Source: an uncultured Spirochaetaceae bacterium
Lineage (GTDB): Bacteria; Spirochaetota; Spirochaetia; Sphaerochaetales; Sphaerochaetaceae
DNA length: 64,000 nucleotides
Assembly: GCA_944389505.1 (NCBI GenBank)
Contig: CALXMP010000001.1
Location: 310,001 to 374,000 of the forward strand
Direction of reading: 5' to 3'
Shown: positions 19,801 to 27,546 of the stretch, in pieces
Layout of the letters: each line of letters begins with the position of its first letter
Numbering within the stretch: the first letter of the stretch is position 1
Position numbers and translations under genes: made by a program
The notes under the pieces: model-generated
Seen by the model: the letters and a program-made list of their open reading frames with translations, nothing else
Told to the model about the DNA's origin: nothing
Database searches by the model: none

Positions 19801-20355
19801 CTCGACCTTCTGGATCTCATGGGAAGTTCTGAATCCATCGAAGAACGAAAGGAAAGGAACCTCGGACTCAAGAGTCGAAAGGTGAGCAACAAGAGCCATA
19901 TCCATTGTTTCCTGGATGGAGGAAGCACATGTCATAGCGAAACCTGTATTGCGGCAAGCCATAACATCGGAATGATCTCCGAAGATTGAGAGGGACTGTG
20001 CTGCCAGAGCTCTTGCAGAAACATGGAAGACTGTAGGAATCATCTCTCCTGCGATCTTATACATGTTCGGAATCATGAGCAGAAGCCCCTGGGATGCTGT
20101 GAATGTAGTTGTAAGAGCACCTGCGGAAAGAGCGCCATGGACAGCTCCTGCTGCACCTGCCTCTGACTGCATCTCCATGATGTCTACTTTCTTGCCCCAG
20201 AGATTCTCGCGGCCTGTAGAAGCCCACAGATCTGCATACTCGCCCATCGGTGAGGACGGAGTAATCGGGTAAATCGCGGCTACATCACTGAAAGCGTATG
20301 CTATATGCGCTGCAGCGGTGTTTCCATCAATGGTAACCATTTTCTTGTCTGCCAT
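16810..20355 (-). CDS. nifJ: Pyruvate:ferredoxin (flavodoxin) oxidoreductase
   Basis: 1181 residues, the full single-chain homodimeric PFOR. In order: N-terminal pyruvate-binding alpha-like domain (YPITPSSPMGEYAD), the central domain II, gamma and EKR-type parts, a two-[4Fe-4S] ferredoxin domain (CIQCNQCVQSCPHA and CQGCGVCIEACPA), and the TPP domain (GGDGWAYDIGYGG with VLDTEVYSNTGGQ), plus the fourth-cluster cysteines around CAGCGETPY. It decarboxylates pyruvate to acetyl-CoA and reduces ferredoxin, the central step of anaerobic fermentation. The ATG at 20355 has GAGGAG upstream. It is transcribed alone behind a long leader. Confidence 0.97.
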   Translation of the reverse strand: MADKKMVTIDGNTAAAHIAYAFSDVAAIYPITPSSPMGEYADLWASTGRENLWGKKVDIMEMQSEAGAAGAVHGALSAGALTTTFTASQGLLLMIPNMYKIAGEMIPTVFHVSARALAAQSLSIFGDHSDVMACRNTGFAMTCASSIQETMDMALVAHLSTLESEVPFLSFFDGFRTSHEIQKVEEISYDDIRSILDEKYIERFRSRAQRPEHPMTKVAAQNEDVYFQGRETVNKYYDAVPAIVQKYMDKVASITGRQYHLFDYVGAPDATDVVVVMGSAADTFEWVVDYINKNGGKVGLIKVRLYRPFSAEHFVKLIPATAKRIAVLDRTKEPGAVGDPLYLDVVAALDLQKRTGLKVIGGRYGLSSKDFTPTHAKAVYDFMARDDAWHGFTVGIDDDVTHLSIPVGDKIDVTPEGVVSCMFWGLGSDGTVGANKNSIKIIGDNTDMNAQAYFAYDSKKSGGITISHLRFGKGKLDMPWLIDHADFVACHNPAYIGRYDMLSALKDGGTFLLNSQIPSSEVFNHLTKDMQEQIIKKHIHFYNIDALDIARSVGLGSRINTVMQAAFFKIANVLPETEAIDLIKKYIKKTFLKKGEDVVNKNWAAVDGASDALVEVKVPATITESYEPKRLIPEDADDFTKNVIERIMHLEGNDIPVSQMSFDGKLPTGTAKLEKRGVAAYVPHWDSTKCIQCNQCVQSCPHAAIRAKQITPEDMEKAPATFTAIKSNTKNDRNLLFKIQVYPEDCQGCGVCIEACPAKEKALEFKPLVEERANGETKNAEFFESLTYDNLDGLNMGTVKGLQFKQPLFEFSGACAGCGETPYVKMLSQISGERAIIANATGCSSIYSGTFPTIPYTKRADGRGPAWGNSLFEDNAEYGLGMRLAVDSNRNLLRIKCDALMAKGCSAELKAAIEKCYSLWDDNTSEDSITAQKEVQAVLAKEKAADAESQALLDKIIELQDYFSEKDVIIIGGDGWAYDIGYGGVDHVIASGKNVTILVLDTEVYSNTGGQASKSTPMAAVAKFANAGKKVGKKNMGFMLMTYGHAYVASVALGYNRLQTQKALQEAVAYHGPSIVFCYAPCINHGINMRYSQVEAKKAVEAGYWPLYRFNPELEAGKRFVWETKPATGDYQEFIKGEVRYSSLYKTNPEDADKLFAQAAEDAKDRLAFYQKCGELLGEII

Positions 20356-20610
20356 TATAACACTCCTCAAATTCTGCAATTGTGGCAAAGCCACAGCCAA
20401 TATGATATTTCACATGCAGGAGAAAACCGCATAACACAATAGTCTCCTGCAATTATGCAGGATACCGCAAGTAAGAGGAGTTGGCAACAATTAAAAGAGG
20501 AGCGGAGGAGAAGTTTCCGTGTGGAAAACCGCATAAGGGATACCGGAATGGCTTAGCAGGCGGCCTTGAGCCCTTCTCCTCACCTCCTGAATGACTTGGT
20601 TAGCTATGGC
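20356..20610 (-). other. Long structured nifJ leader with internal repeats
   Basis: About 255 bases lie between the probable start and the nifJ ATG. TTATGCGGTTTTC occurs twice (20536-20524 and 20434-20422) and each copy is preceded by a GGTATCC. The second copy is separated from its GGTATCC by a CTCCTGCA/TGCAGGA-type stem, whose strands can also pair with TCTCCTGC further on. A Cys-rich open frame of about 55 codons (from 20537) ends at the nifJ ribosome site but has no ribosome site of its own. I see no known riboswitch class. Confidence 0.4.
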
Positions 20611-20647
20611 TAACTAATTTATATCACAGCTAGTCATAATGCGTCAA
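20596..20647 (-). promoter_or_regulatory. nifJ promoter with operator-like palindrome
   Basis: Minus strand: TTGACG (20647-20642), 18-base spacer, TATAAA (20623-20618). Immediately downstream, over the expected start, is an inverted repeat TTAGTTAGC-CATA-GCTAACCAA (20617-20596) with one mismatch between nine-base arms. Position and symmetry suit a repressor site; the regulator is unknown. Confidence 0.6.
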
Positions 20648-20679
20648 GCATTGAAAAAATTTTTCAGGAGGAATCGCCA

Positions 20680-20706
20680 TGCGGGCCTTCTGATAAAAGA
20701 CCCGCA
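20680..20706 (-). terminator. Stem-loop after gdhA
   Basis: Ten-pair stem TGCGGGCCTT / AAGACCCGCA with a seven-base loop, eight bases after the gdhA stop. The T-run (TTTTTT near 20660) is displaced by some 15 bases, so termination may be imperfect. Confidence 0.55.
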
Positions 20707-20714
20707 GAAGAAAA

Positions 20715-22052
20715 TCAGTATCCAAGCTGGCACATAGCATCGGCAACTTTTCTGAAGCCGGCTATGTTCGCTCCTTTCGCGTAATCGATATAGCCATCAT
20801 CCTGCTTGCCATACTTGACGCACTCGTCATGTATGGATCCCATTATGGTGCGTAGCTTGTCATCCACCTCCTGGGCGCTCCAGTGCAGATGCATAGCGTT
20901 CTGGCTCATCTCAAGACCTGAGACCGCGACTCCACCAGCGTTTGCAGCCTTACCAGGAGCAAATGCGATGCGGTTCTTCTTAAGAAGCTCTGCAGCATCG
21001 AGCGTACATCCCATATTGGATGTCTCAACGACAGCCTTTACCCCATTATCGATAAGAGCCTTGGCATCATCTGCCGTAAGCTCATTCTGTATAGCGCACG
21101 GGAATGCGATATCAACAGGGACTTCCCAGGGCTTCTTCCCTTCCACGAACTGTGCCTTGAAGCGCTGTGCATAGGGCTTCACGACATCATTGTTGCTTGC
21201 ACGGAGAGAAAGCATATATGCCCATTTCTCTGGTGTGCCTACACCATCCTCATCATATATATATCCATCTGGACCTGATATCGTGACGACCTTCGCTCCA
21301 AGCTGAGAAGCCTTCATCGCAGCTCCCCATGCGACATTTCCGAAACCGGAGACCGCAACCCGCTTTCCTTTCAGCTCATCGCCCATATCCCGCATCATAT
21401 TGTCTGCGAAATACATCGTGCCGAATCCTGTAGCCTCAGGGCGGACAAGGGAACCTCCCCAGCCATAGCCTTTTCCTGTAAGGACACCGGTATTCTCGCC
21501 TACTATCCTCTTATATTGTCCATAAAGATATCCGATCTCACGGGCTCCAACGCCTACATCCCCGGCAGGGACATCGGTATCAGGACCGATATATTTATAC
21601 AGCTCTGTCATGAATGAGCGGCAGAACCTGAGGATTTCCGCATCGGACCGGCCTTTCGGGGAGAAATCAGAGCCACCCTTTCCGCCACCCATAGGAAGGG
21701 TCGTGAGAGCATTCTTGAAGACCTGCTCGAATGCAAGGAACTTCATCGTTCCTTCCGTAACAGAAGCATGGAACCTCAGTCCGCCCTTATATGGCCCGAG
21801 AGCGCTGCTGAACTGGACTCTATAGCCTCTGTTCACATGGATGTTCCCATCGTCATCCTCCCATTCAACCTTGAAGGAGATGACGCGGTCAGGCTCTGTG
21901 ATGCGCTCCAGTATCCTGTTCTTGATATACATAGGATTATCATTGACTGTATCGATGACCGATGCAGTCACTTCCCTTACCGCCTGGATGAACTCAGGTT
22001 CAGAGGGATTCTTTCTTTCAATCTCTGCTATAAAATCATCAAGCCTGTACAT
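20715..22052 (-). CDS. gdhA: NADP-specific glutamate dehydrogenase
   Basis: 445 residues, the size of hexameric bacterial GDH. The N-terminal domain has the glutamate site PYKGGLRFHASVTEGTMKFLAFEQ and the catalytic-Lys region LPMGGGKGGSDFSPKG; VPAGDVGVGAREIGYLYGQYK follows. The dinucleotide domain starts with VAVSGFGNVAWGA. It makes glutamate from 2-oxoglutarate and ammonia, the main nitrogen entry in many fermenters. I place the start at 22052, where GGAGGATGGT precedes the ATG; the frame is open 15 codons higher. Confidence 0.95.
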   Translation of the reverse strand: MYRLDDFIAEIERKNPSEPEFIQAVREVTASVIDTVNDNPMYIKNRILERITEPDRVISFKVEWEDDDGNIHVNRGYRVQFSSALGPYKGGLRFHASVTEGTMKFLAFEQVFKNALTTLPMGGGKGGSDFSPKGRSDAEILRFCRSFMTELYKYIGPDTDVPAGDVGVGAREIGYLYGQYKRIVGENTGVLTGKGYGWGGSLVRPEATGFGTMYFADNMMRDMGDELKGKRVAVSGFGNVAWGAAMKASQLGAKVVTISGPDGYIYDEDGVGTPEKWAYMLSLRASNNDVVKPYAQRFKAQFVEGKKPWEVPVDIAFPCAIQNELTADDAKALIDNGVKAVVETSNMGCTLDAAELLKKNRIAFAPGKAANAGGVAVSGLEMSQNAMHLHWSAQEVDDKLRTIMGSIHDECVKYGKQDDGYIDYAKGANIAGFRKVADAMCQLGY

Positions 22053-22068
22053 ACCATCCTCCGATTCC

Positions 22069-22097
22069 AGAGTAAATCCATATACAGAATGCGTCAA
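22069..22097 (-). promoter_or_regulatory. Promoter of gdhA
   Basis: Minus strand TTGACG (22097-22092), exactly 17 bases, TACTCT (22074-22069). The predicted leader is only about ten bases and begins at the GGAGG. The nifJ and gdhA promoters share TTGACGCATT. The 22098-22313 stretch beyond is very AT-rich and shows no gene. Confidence 0.6.
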
Positions 22098-22313
22098 ATG
22101 AAATTTTTAGTCTTTATTTTTACTTATACATAAATTTTTCTCTGGATTTTAACCAAGATTCATAAATATCAATAGAATATTCGAGAACTCTTATGTATTG
22201 CTTAAAAATTTTGAATATAAATATAGTAATACGTAATTCGATGATAGAATTTTTTGTATATACAAAAATTGATATAAAGACATTTGAAAGTAGAAGGAAA
22301 AACCGCGTTGCTC

Positions 22314-22319
22314 TATAAT
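22314..22319 (+). promoter_or_regulatory. -10 box of leaderless promoter for the 22326 gene
   Basis: Perfect TATAAT, six bases (GGTTCC), then ATG at 22326; no Shine-Dalgarno. Confidence 0.55.
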
Positions 22320-22325
22320 GGTTCC

Positions 22326-22511
22326 ATGAACAGCAATATAGCCCGGATAGTTTTCAGGATAACATTCATACTGCTTGGTCTGGATCTGGCGGTACTTGCG
22401 ATATCCCCTATCGCAGCACCCGTATCCGATGGATACCTTGCAACTTTCGGCTGGATAGCCATTGTGCTGATTGCGGCATCGGCAATCAGCTGGATTCTAG
22501 GGAGGAAATAG
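22326..22511 (+). CDS. Two-helix small membrane protein
   Basis: 61 residues with two hydrophobic helices (about 6-28 and 36-57) separated by a short polar turn (APVSDGYLATFG) and ending WILGRK. No family recognised. The start is set by a TATAAT box six bases upstream; an upstream TTG at 22284 is possible but lies before that box. Its stop is two bases before the next gene, which uses a GGAGG located in its last codons, so the two are co-translated. Confidence 0.6.
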   Translation: MNSNIARIVFRITFILLGLDLAVLAISPIAAPVSDGYLATFGWIAIVLIAASAISWILGRK

Positions 22512-22513
22512 CA

Positions 22514-25438
22514 TTGTACCTGCTGGATGAGACATGGCTGCCATTCTCAAACCTGATGCTGCGCCATGTCTACAACGTGCTCCTGATCTGCTCTGATTAT
22601 GATAGGTTCACGATTGAGGAAGATGGACGCGTAGAAGAGGAATTATATAAGGAATATACGGATCTCGGACTCTCGAATCCACCGAAGATCACTCATACAT
22701 CATCTGAGGCATCGGCGCTCAGGCTCATCGATGAACGTCCATTCGATCTTGTCATAACCATGCTCGATCTCGGTTCTGACAGGGTTGAGGGACTATGCGA
22801 GGAGATAAAGAAGATCAAGCCCGCAATGCCTGTGATTGCTCTCTCCCCCTCCCCTGACCACAGAAAGGCAAAGGAACTGAAAGGCGAGAACTGCCCTTTC
22901 ATAGACTACATGTTCTACTGGCAGGGGAATGCATCGCTCTTCCTTGCGATGGTCAAGCTCATAGAGGATAGGATGAATATAGAGCATGACACCAATGAGG
23001 CTGATGTCCAGGTAATCATACTCGTTGAGGATTCCGTGCGGTTCATCTCCTCTTACCTGCCGCAGATGTACACATGCCTGATCCATCAGAACAGGATGTC
23101 GATCCTTGAAGCCCTCAATGAATGGGGCAAGACTCTGAGAATGCGAGGAAGACCGAAGATCGTCCTGGCAAGGACTTACGATGAGGCATGGGATCTCTAT
23201 TCCCGGTACAGGGAGAATATCCTTGGTGTCATCACCGATGTTTCCTTCCCCTCCCCCGATGGAAACGAAGGAGCAGGAATAAGGCTGACGGAGGCTATCA
23301 AATCAGACAATGCGGAGGTGCCCGTCCTGATACAGTCTACGGAGAAAGCAAACAAAGCTGATGCAGATAGGCTTGGTGCTGACTTCCTGTGGAAGCTTTC
23401 GGACACGATACTCCAGGACCTTGAGGATCATTTCATCAGGTATTACAACTTCGGACCGTTCGTCTTCATCGATCCAGAGACAGGAAAGGAGATAGCCAGA
23501 GCCGGAACGATGAAGGAAGTGCAGGAGATACTCAAGGATCTTCCTCTCTCCTCCTTCCGCTACCACTCAAAGCGCAACGACTTCTCAAGATGGCTCAGGG
23601 CGCAGTCGCTTTATACGATTGCTTCTCTTATAAAGCCGATAAACCTTGATGAAGGCAGAAGCGACAAGGATACCCGGGATCTGCTCTATACGACAATAAG
23701 GAACTACAGAGCGGAAAGAGCGAGAGGAAGCATCGCGGAATTCTCCAGAAGCGGATTCGATGAGACTCTCTTCTTCTCCAGAATCGGCAAAGGTTCTCTC
23801 GGAGGGAAAGGCAGAGGCCTCGCATTCATCGCAATGGAGATGAAAGCCGCAGGTCTTGCCGCAAAGTATCCCGGAATCTATCTCTCGATTCCACGGACGG
23901 TTGTCCTGTCCACAGAGATATTCGATAAGTTCATGGAGCTGAATGGTCTGTCTTCGCTTCATTTCATAAACAGCAGTGATGATGAGATCCTGAAGCTCTT
24001 TCTCTCTGCTGATATCCCGGAAGACCTCAGGGAAGATCTCAAGGTATTCCTATCGATTGTGAAGAAGCCCCTCTCCGTCAGATCATCATCCCTTCTTGAG
24101 GATTCCCACTTCCAGCCATTCGCAGGTGTCTACCAGACCTGCATGATATCCAACGCTGGCAATGACGATGAACGCCTGTCAGAGCTGGAGATGGCGATAA
24201 AGTCGGTATGGGCCTCAACCTATTTCGACTGTGCCAAGGAGTATCTCAAGCACACCTACCATTCGATGGAAGAGGAGAAGATGGCCGTGATCATCCAGCA
24301 GATCACAGGATCGAGGCATGGTGATATCCTCTACCCGAATATATCCGGAGTAGCAAGATCGCTGAACTACTACCCTGTTCCGGGCCAGAAAGCCGAGGAT
24401 GGTGTCGGAATGCTCTCATTCGGGTTCGGAAAGATAATTGTCGATGAGGGAACGGCATTCAGGTTCTGCCCTGCAAAGCCAAAAGCTCCATCCTCATCAT
24501 CTCTCATCAGTGAATCATCTGTTCAGGATTCGTTCTATGCGCTCGATCTCAATAGCAGCTTCAATCCGCTATCGAACTCCGACAATCTCATCTCCGTTCC
24601 TCTGCAGGAAGAGGCTGGAAGATATCCAAAAGCGTTCAAGGGCATTGCATCTGTCATGGATATGTCATCCGGGATGCTCACCGAATCGACGATGGCGGAA
24701 GGTGAGAGAATACTGACGTTCAACGGCATACTGAAATACGATATGCTTCCGCTGGCCTCCATTGTCCACGATGTGCTTGAGCTCGGAGCAAAGGCCATGG
24801 CTGAGCCGGTAGAGATAGAATTCGCAGTGAATACAGAACATGGCGAATGTCCCGATTTCTCAATACTGCAGATCAGGCCGATATCCGGCTGTTCCGGATA
24901 CAATGATATCTCCATAACCGCTTCCGAAAAGGAAAGAGCGCTTGTTTTCGCTGAGAAGGTGATGGGAAACGGCGAAGAGAATTCAATCCGGGACATCATA
25001 ACAATAAAACCCGAAGCCTTCAGAAGGGAGGACATGCCCGCAATGGCCGCTGAGCTCGATATGCTCAACAGGCTTGCCGATGGTGAGTACGTCCTGATTG
25101 CTGCGGGCAGGCTTGGTTCTTCGGACAGATGGCTTGGAATACCATGCACATGGTCCGGGATATCCAAAGCTCATGTGATAGTGGAAACGGGACTGAAGGA
25201 GATACAGGCAGAACCCAGCCAGGGAACGCATTTCTTCCAGAACATGACCTCTCTAGGCTGTCTGTATCTCACGATAAACCCGATGTATAATGATGGCATA
25301 GCAGACTATGATGCCATACGCAGACTGCCCCTTGTTCGTGAGACGGAGCACTTTATACATGTAAAAGCGGATAAACCGCTCCTGATCAAGGCAAATGGGC
25401 TCAGGCATATGGCAGTGATTGCATTAAGGGAGGAATGA
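22514..25438 (+). CDS. Two-receiver / PEP-pyruvate-binding (PPDK-N) fusion protein
   Basis: 974 residues starting at TTG, chosen because GGGAGG sits eight bases before it. Residues about 20-140 form a degenerate receiver-like domain (VLLICSDYDRF, VITMLDLGSDR); about 165-315 a second one with plausible acidic residues and acceptor (IILVEDSVRF, VITDVSFPSPDG, FLWKLSD). Residues about 420-900 are an ATP-grasp PPDK_N domain (GKGSLGGKGRGLAFI, LSVRSSSLLEDSHFQPFAG, VAVIIQQ-like, EIEFAV, LQIRPISG). The phospho-His swivel and the TIM-barrel PEP domain of PEP synthase are absent, so it cannot be a normal dikinase. Function unknown; related proteins occur in Bacteroidetes and spirochaetes as I recall. 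Confidence 0.8.
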   Translation: MYLLDETWLPFSNLMLRHVYNVLLICSDYDRFTIEEDGRVEEELYKEYTDLGLSNPPKITHTSSEASALRLIDERPFDLVITMLDLGSDRVEGLCEEIKKIKPAMPVIALSPSPDHRKAKELKGENCPFIDYMFYWQGNASLFLAMVKLIEDRMNIEHDTNEADVQVIILVEDSVRFISSYLPQMYTCLIHQNRMSILEALNEWGKTLRMRGRPKIVLARTYDEAWDLYSRYRENILGVITDVSFPSPDGNEGAGIRLTEAIKSDNAEVPVLIQSTEKANKADADRLGADFLWKLSDTILQDLEDHFIRYYNFGPFVFIDPETGKEIARAGTMKEVQEILKDLPLSSFRYHSKRNDFSRWLRAQSLYTIASLIKPINLDEGRSDKDTRDLLYTTIRNYRAERARGSIAEFSRSGFDETLFFSRIGKGSLGGKGRGLAFIAMEMKAAGLAAKYPGIYLSIPRTVVLSTEIFDKFMELNGLSSLHFINSSDDEILKLFLSADIPEDLREDLKVFLSIVKKPLSVRSSSLLEDSHFQPFAGVYQTCMISNAGNDDERLSELEMAIKSVWASTYFDCAKEYLKHTYHSMEEEKMAVIIQQITGSRHGDILYPNISGVARSLNYYPVPGQKAEDGVGMLSFGFGKIIVDEGTAFRFCPAKPKAPSSSSLISESSVQDSFYALDLNSSFNPLSNSDNLISVPLQEEAGRYPKAFKGIASVMDMSSGMLTESTMAEGERILTFNGILKYDMLPLASIVHDVLELGAKAMAEPVEIEFAVNTEHGECPDFSILQIRPISGCSGYNDISITASEKERALVFAEKVMGNGEENSIRDIITIKPEAFRREDMPAMAAELDMLNRLADGEYVLIAAGRLGSSDRWLGIPCTWSGISKAHVIVETGLKEIQAEPSQGTHFFQNMTSLGCLYLTINPMYNDGIADYDAIRRLPLVRETEHFIHVKADKPLLIKANGLRHMAVIALREE

Positions 25439-26616
25439 TGCTTACTCAATACTACACGCCTACGAAGGTACTGTTCGGCGAAGACGCTGAAATGCATGCG
25501 GGAGAGCAGCTTAAAGCTGCCGGAGCGAAGAAGGTTCTCGTACACTATGGCTCTGGAAGCGCTGTGAAGTCCGGGCTTCTCGGAAAGGTAACAGATCAGC
25601 TCGACAAGGAAGGTATTCCATATGTGCTTCTCGGAGGCGTAAAGCCCAATCCAAGACTTTCTCTTGTATATGAAGGTGTGGAGCTCTCAAAGAAGGAAGG
25701 AGTTGACTGGATACTTGCTGTCGGCGGCGGATCCGTAATCGACAGCGCCAAGGCAATCGCCTACGGGGCCTGCGATGCAGGAGATGTATGGGACTTCTAC
25801 TCTGGAAAGAGAAAGCCAGAGGCATCCCTTCCTATCGGAGTAATACTCACGCTTTCCGCAACAGGATCAGAGATGAGCGACAGCTCTGTAATATCCAACG
25901 AGGACGGAGGGCTGAAGAGAGGCTACAACAACGATCTCTGCAGGCCAAGGTTCGCACTGCTCAACCCTGCCCTAACGTATTCGGTATCACCATATCAGAC
26001 ATCATGCGGTACTGCAGATATCATGATGCACACAATAGAGCGTTTCTTCCATGCTGGAAAAGGAATGGAGCTCACAGACAATCTTGCAATGGCTCTCATA
26101 AGGACAGTCATGGAGAATGGCAGGAAAGCCCTTGATGACCCCAATGACTATGATGCCAGGGCAAATCTCATGTGGGCATCATCGCTTTCGCACAATGGTC
26201 TTATGCAGACAGGAAACGATCAGAGAGGCGACTGGTCATGCCACCAGATGGAGCATGAGCTCTCAGGACTTTTTGATGTAGCGCATGGAGCCGGACTTGC
26301 TGCAATCTGGGGAAGCTGGGCCCGCCATGTCTATAAGACGGATCCTTCAAGATTCGCCCTCTTCGGAGAGGGAGTATTCGGCTTTGCCAGATCCGGAAGT
26401 GATGAAGCTGACGCGCTAAAGACAATAAGCGCAATGGAGGATTACTTCAGATCCATCAATATGCCTGTGAACATGAAGGAACTGGGAGTCGATGCAAGCG
26501 ATGATGATATCGAGACACTCACCGAGAAGGCAACATTCTTCGGCAAGCGCACGCTCGGTTCATTCATGACCCTTGAGAGAGAAGATATAAAGGCTATCTA
26601 TCTTGCTGCAAGGTAA
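25438..26616 (+). CDS. Iron-containing alcohol dehydrogenase, YqhD/BdhA type
   Basis: 392 residues of group III alcohol dehydrogenase. The start MLTQYYTPTKVLFGEDA, nucleotide motif AVGGGSVIDSAKAIA and LPIGVILTLSATGSEMSDSSVIS match E. coli YqhD and clostridial butanol dehydrogenases. Metal ligands are expected at D/H/H/H in the GTADIMMHTIERF, HQMEHELSG and DVAHGAGLA segments. It reduces aldehydes with NAD(P)H, fitting fermentation or aldehyde detoxification. ATG at 25438 follows GGGAGGAATG and overlaps the previous stop; an ATG three bases earlier is also possible. Confidence 0.92.
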   Translation: MLTQYYTPTKVLFGEDAEMHAGEQLKAAGAKKVLVHYGSGSAVKSGLLGKVTDQLDKEGIPYVLLGGVKPNPRLSLVYEGVELSKKEGVDWILAVGGGSVIDSAKAIAYGACDAGDVWDFYSGKRKPEASLPIGVILTLSATGSEMSDSSVISNEDGGLKRGYNNDLCRPRFALLNPALTYSVSPYQTSCGTADIMMHTIERFFHAGKGMELTDNLAMALIRTVMENGRKALDDPNDYDARANLMWASSLSHNGLMQTGNDQRGDWSCHQMEHELSGLFDVAHGAGLAAIWGSWARHVYKTDPSRFALFGEGVFGFARSGSDEADALKTISAMEDYFRSINMPVNMKELGVDASDDDIETLTEKATFFGKRTLGSFMTLEREDIKAIYLAAR

Positions 26617-26626
26617 AGATATCGAA

Positions 26627-26662
26627 GAAGCCCAGGGATGTTTTTTCTGGGCTTCGTTTTTT
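26627..26662 (+). terminator. Terminator after the alcohol dehydrogenase
   Basis: GAAGCCCAG / CTGGGCTTC, nine perfect pairs, followed by GTTTTTT. Confidence 0.88.
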
Positions 26663-26700
26663 ATGTATTTGAGAAAATAATCAGCAAATATCAGTTTTGG

Positions 26701-26728
26701 TTGACAAATATAGCATATATGCTATAAA
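26701..26728 (+). promoter_or_regulatory. Promoter and 18-bp palindromic operator of the toxin-antitoxin pair
   Basis: Consensus TTGACA (26701-26706), 16-base spacer, TATAAA (26723-26728). The spacer and -10 contain a perfect 18-base palindrome, TATAGCATATATGCTATA (26709-26726), the usual place for autorepression by an antitoxin of the HigA/Xre class. Confidence 0.8.
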
Positions 26729-26745
26729 TCTAGAAGAGGGACAAA

Positions 26746-27093
26746 CTGTATCGAATAGGTTTTTATGAGACAGAATCAGGCAAATCGCCTGTTGTAGAAT
26801 TTCTTGGCGAAATGAATAGCAAAGCCAGAGCAAAGTTTGCCCAGATTGCTATTCTGCTTGAGGAGAAAGGACCGGAAGTCCAAATGCCGTATTCAAAACA
26901 CCTTGAAGACGGTATTTTTGAGGTACGGGTTATTGTTGGAAAAGATTCTTCCCGGATTCTGTATTTCTTTCTGGAAGGTAAGAGGATTATCTTCACAAAT
27001 GGGTTCAAGAAGAAAACACAGAAAGCTCCGAGAAGAGAGATAGAGACAGCTATAAGATACAGAGCTGAGTATATCAAGAGGATAAACAGATGA
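26746..27093 (+). CDS. higB: HigB/RelE-type toxin (Gp49-like), probable CTG start
   Basis: 115 residues if translated from CTG at 26746, giving LYRIGFYETESGKSPVVEFLGEM, which matches the usual N-terminus of Gp49/HigB toxins (normally MYRI.FYET..G). AGAGGG sits five bases upstream, inside the short leader expected from the promoter at 26701-26728. The first ATG in frame, at 26812, would remove the first strand of the fold and has no ribosome site. The C-terminal part (IFEVRVIVGKDSSRILYFF, IIFTNGFKKKTQKAPRREIETA) is typical of ribosome-dependent mRNA interferases. Stop overlaps the antitoxin start (ATGA). Confidence 0.82.
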   Translation: MYRIGFYETESGKSPVVEFLGEMNSKARAKFAQIAILLEEKGPEVQMPYSKHLEDGIFEVRVIVGKDSSRILYFFLEGKRIIFTNGFKKKTQKAPRREIETAIRYRAEYIKRINR

Positions 27094-27362
27094 TTGAATT
27101 CAGAGATTGGCTTAAAGAAGAGATGAAAGATCCGGAATTCAGGAAAGAGTTTGAAGAGCTTGATAATGAATTCCAGCTTGTAAGAGCTCTTACTGAGGCA
27201 AGAAAAGAAGCAGGTATGACTCAGCAGCAGCTTGCAGAGAAATCAGGAGTACATCAGGTAAATATAAGCCGTATCGAAAATGGCACAGGTAATCCCTCTC
27301 TTGAAACTCTCCAAAAGCTGGCAAAGGGAATGGGGAAGAAACTCATAATTGCATTTGCCTGA
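27090..27362 (+). CDS. higA: Xre-family antitoxin (HigA type)
   Basis: 90 residues. A helical N-terminal arm (residues 1-35) is followed by an HTH_3 domain, ARKEAGMTQQQLAEKSGVHQVNISRIENGTGNPSLETLQKLAKGMGK. It should neutralise the upstream toxin and repress the shared promoter through the 18-bp palindrome. Toxin-first order is characteristic of higBA. 27363-27489 contains short stems (for example GGAGGAT / ATCCTCC) but nothing I can assign. Confidence 0.88.
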   Translation: MIEFRDWLKEEMKDPEFRKEFEELDNEFQLVRALTEARKEAGMTQQQLAEKSGVHQVNISRIENGTGNPSLETLQKLAKGMGKKLIIAFA

Positions 27363-27489
27363 GATAGTAAGACAGACACCTGCGATTTACGGAGCTTCGT
27401 TCTCCTCGGATTCATGGAGGATTCACTCATCATGAAATATCCTCCCCTTCATAAGACATAGATTATATACCAGTCATACAATTACCAAA

Positions 27490-27517
27490 GCAGGGAAATC
27501 CTGAAGGACTTCCCTGC
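27490..27517 (-). terminator. Terminator of the GH13 gene
   Basis: GCAGGGAA / TTCCCTGC with a 12-base loop; on the minus strand it is followed by TTTGG. It closes the tct-glycosidase unit. Confidence 0.7.
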
Positions 27518-27546
27518 AAGGAGGTACATTATAAACTGGAAAGGCT

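Noticed and set aside
20357-20537. A Cys-rich leader peptide gene in front of nifJ
   Set aside because: The frame is open for about 55 codons but has no ribosome site or leaderless promoter; kept only as a note in the leader entry.
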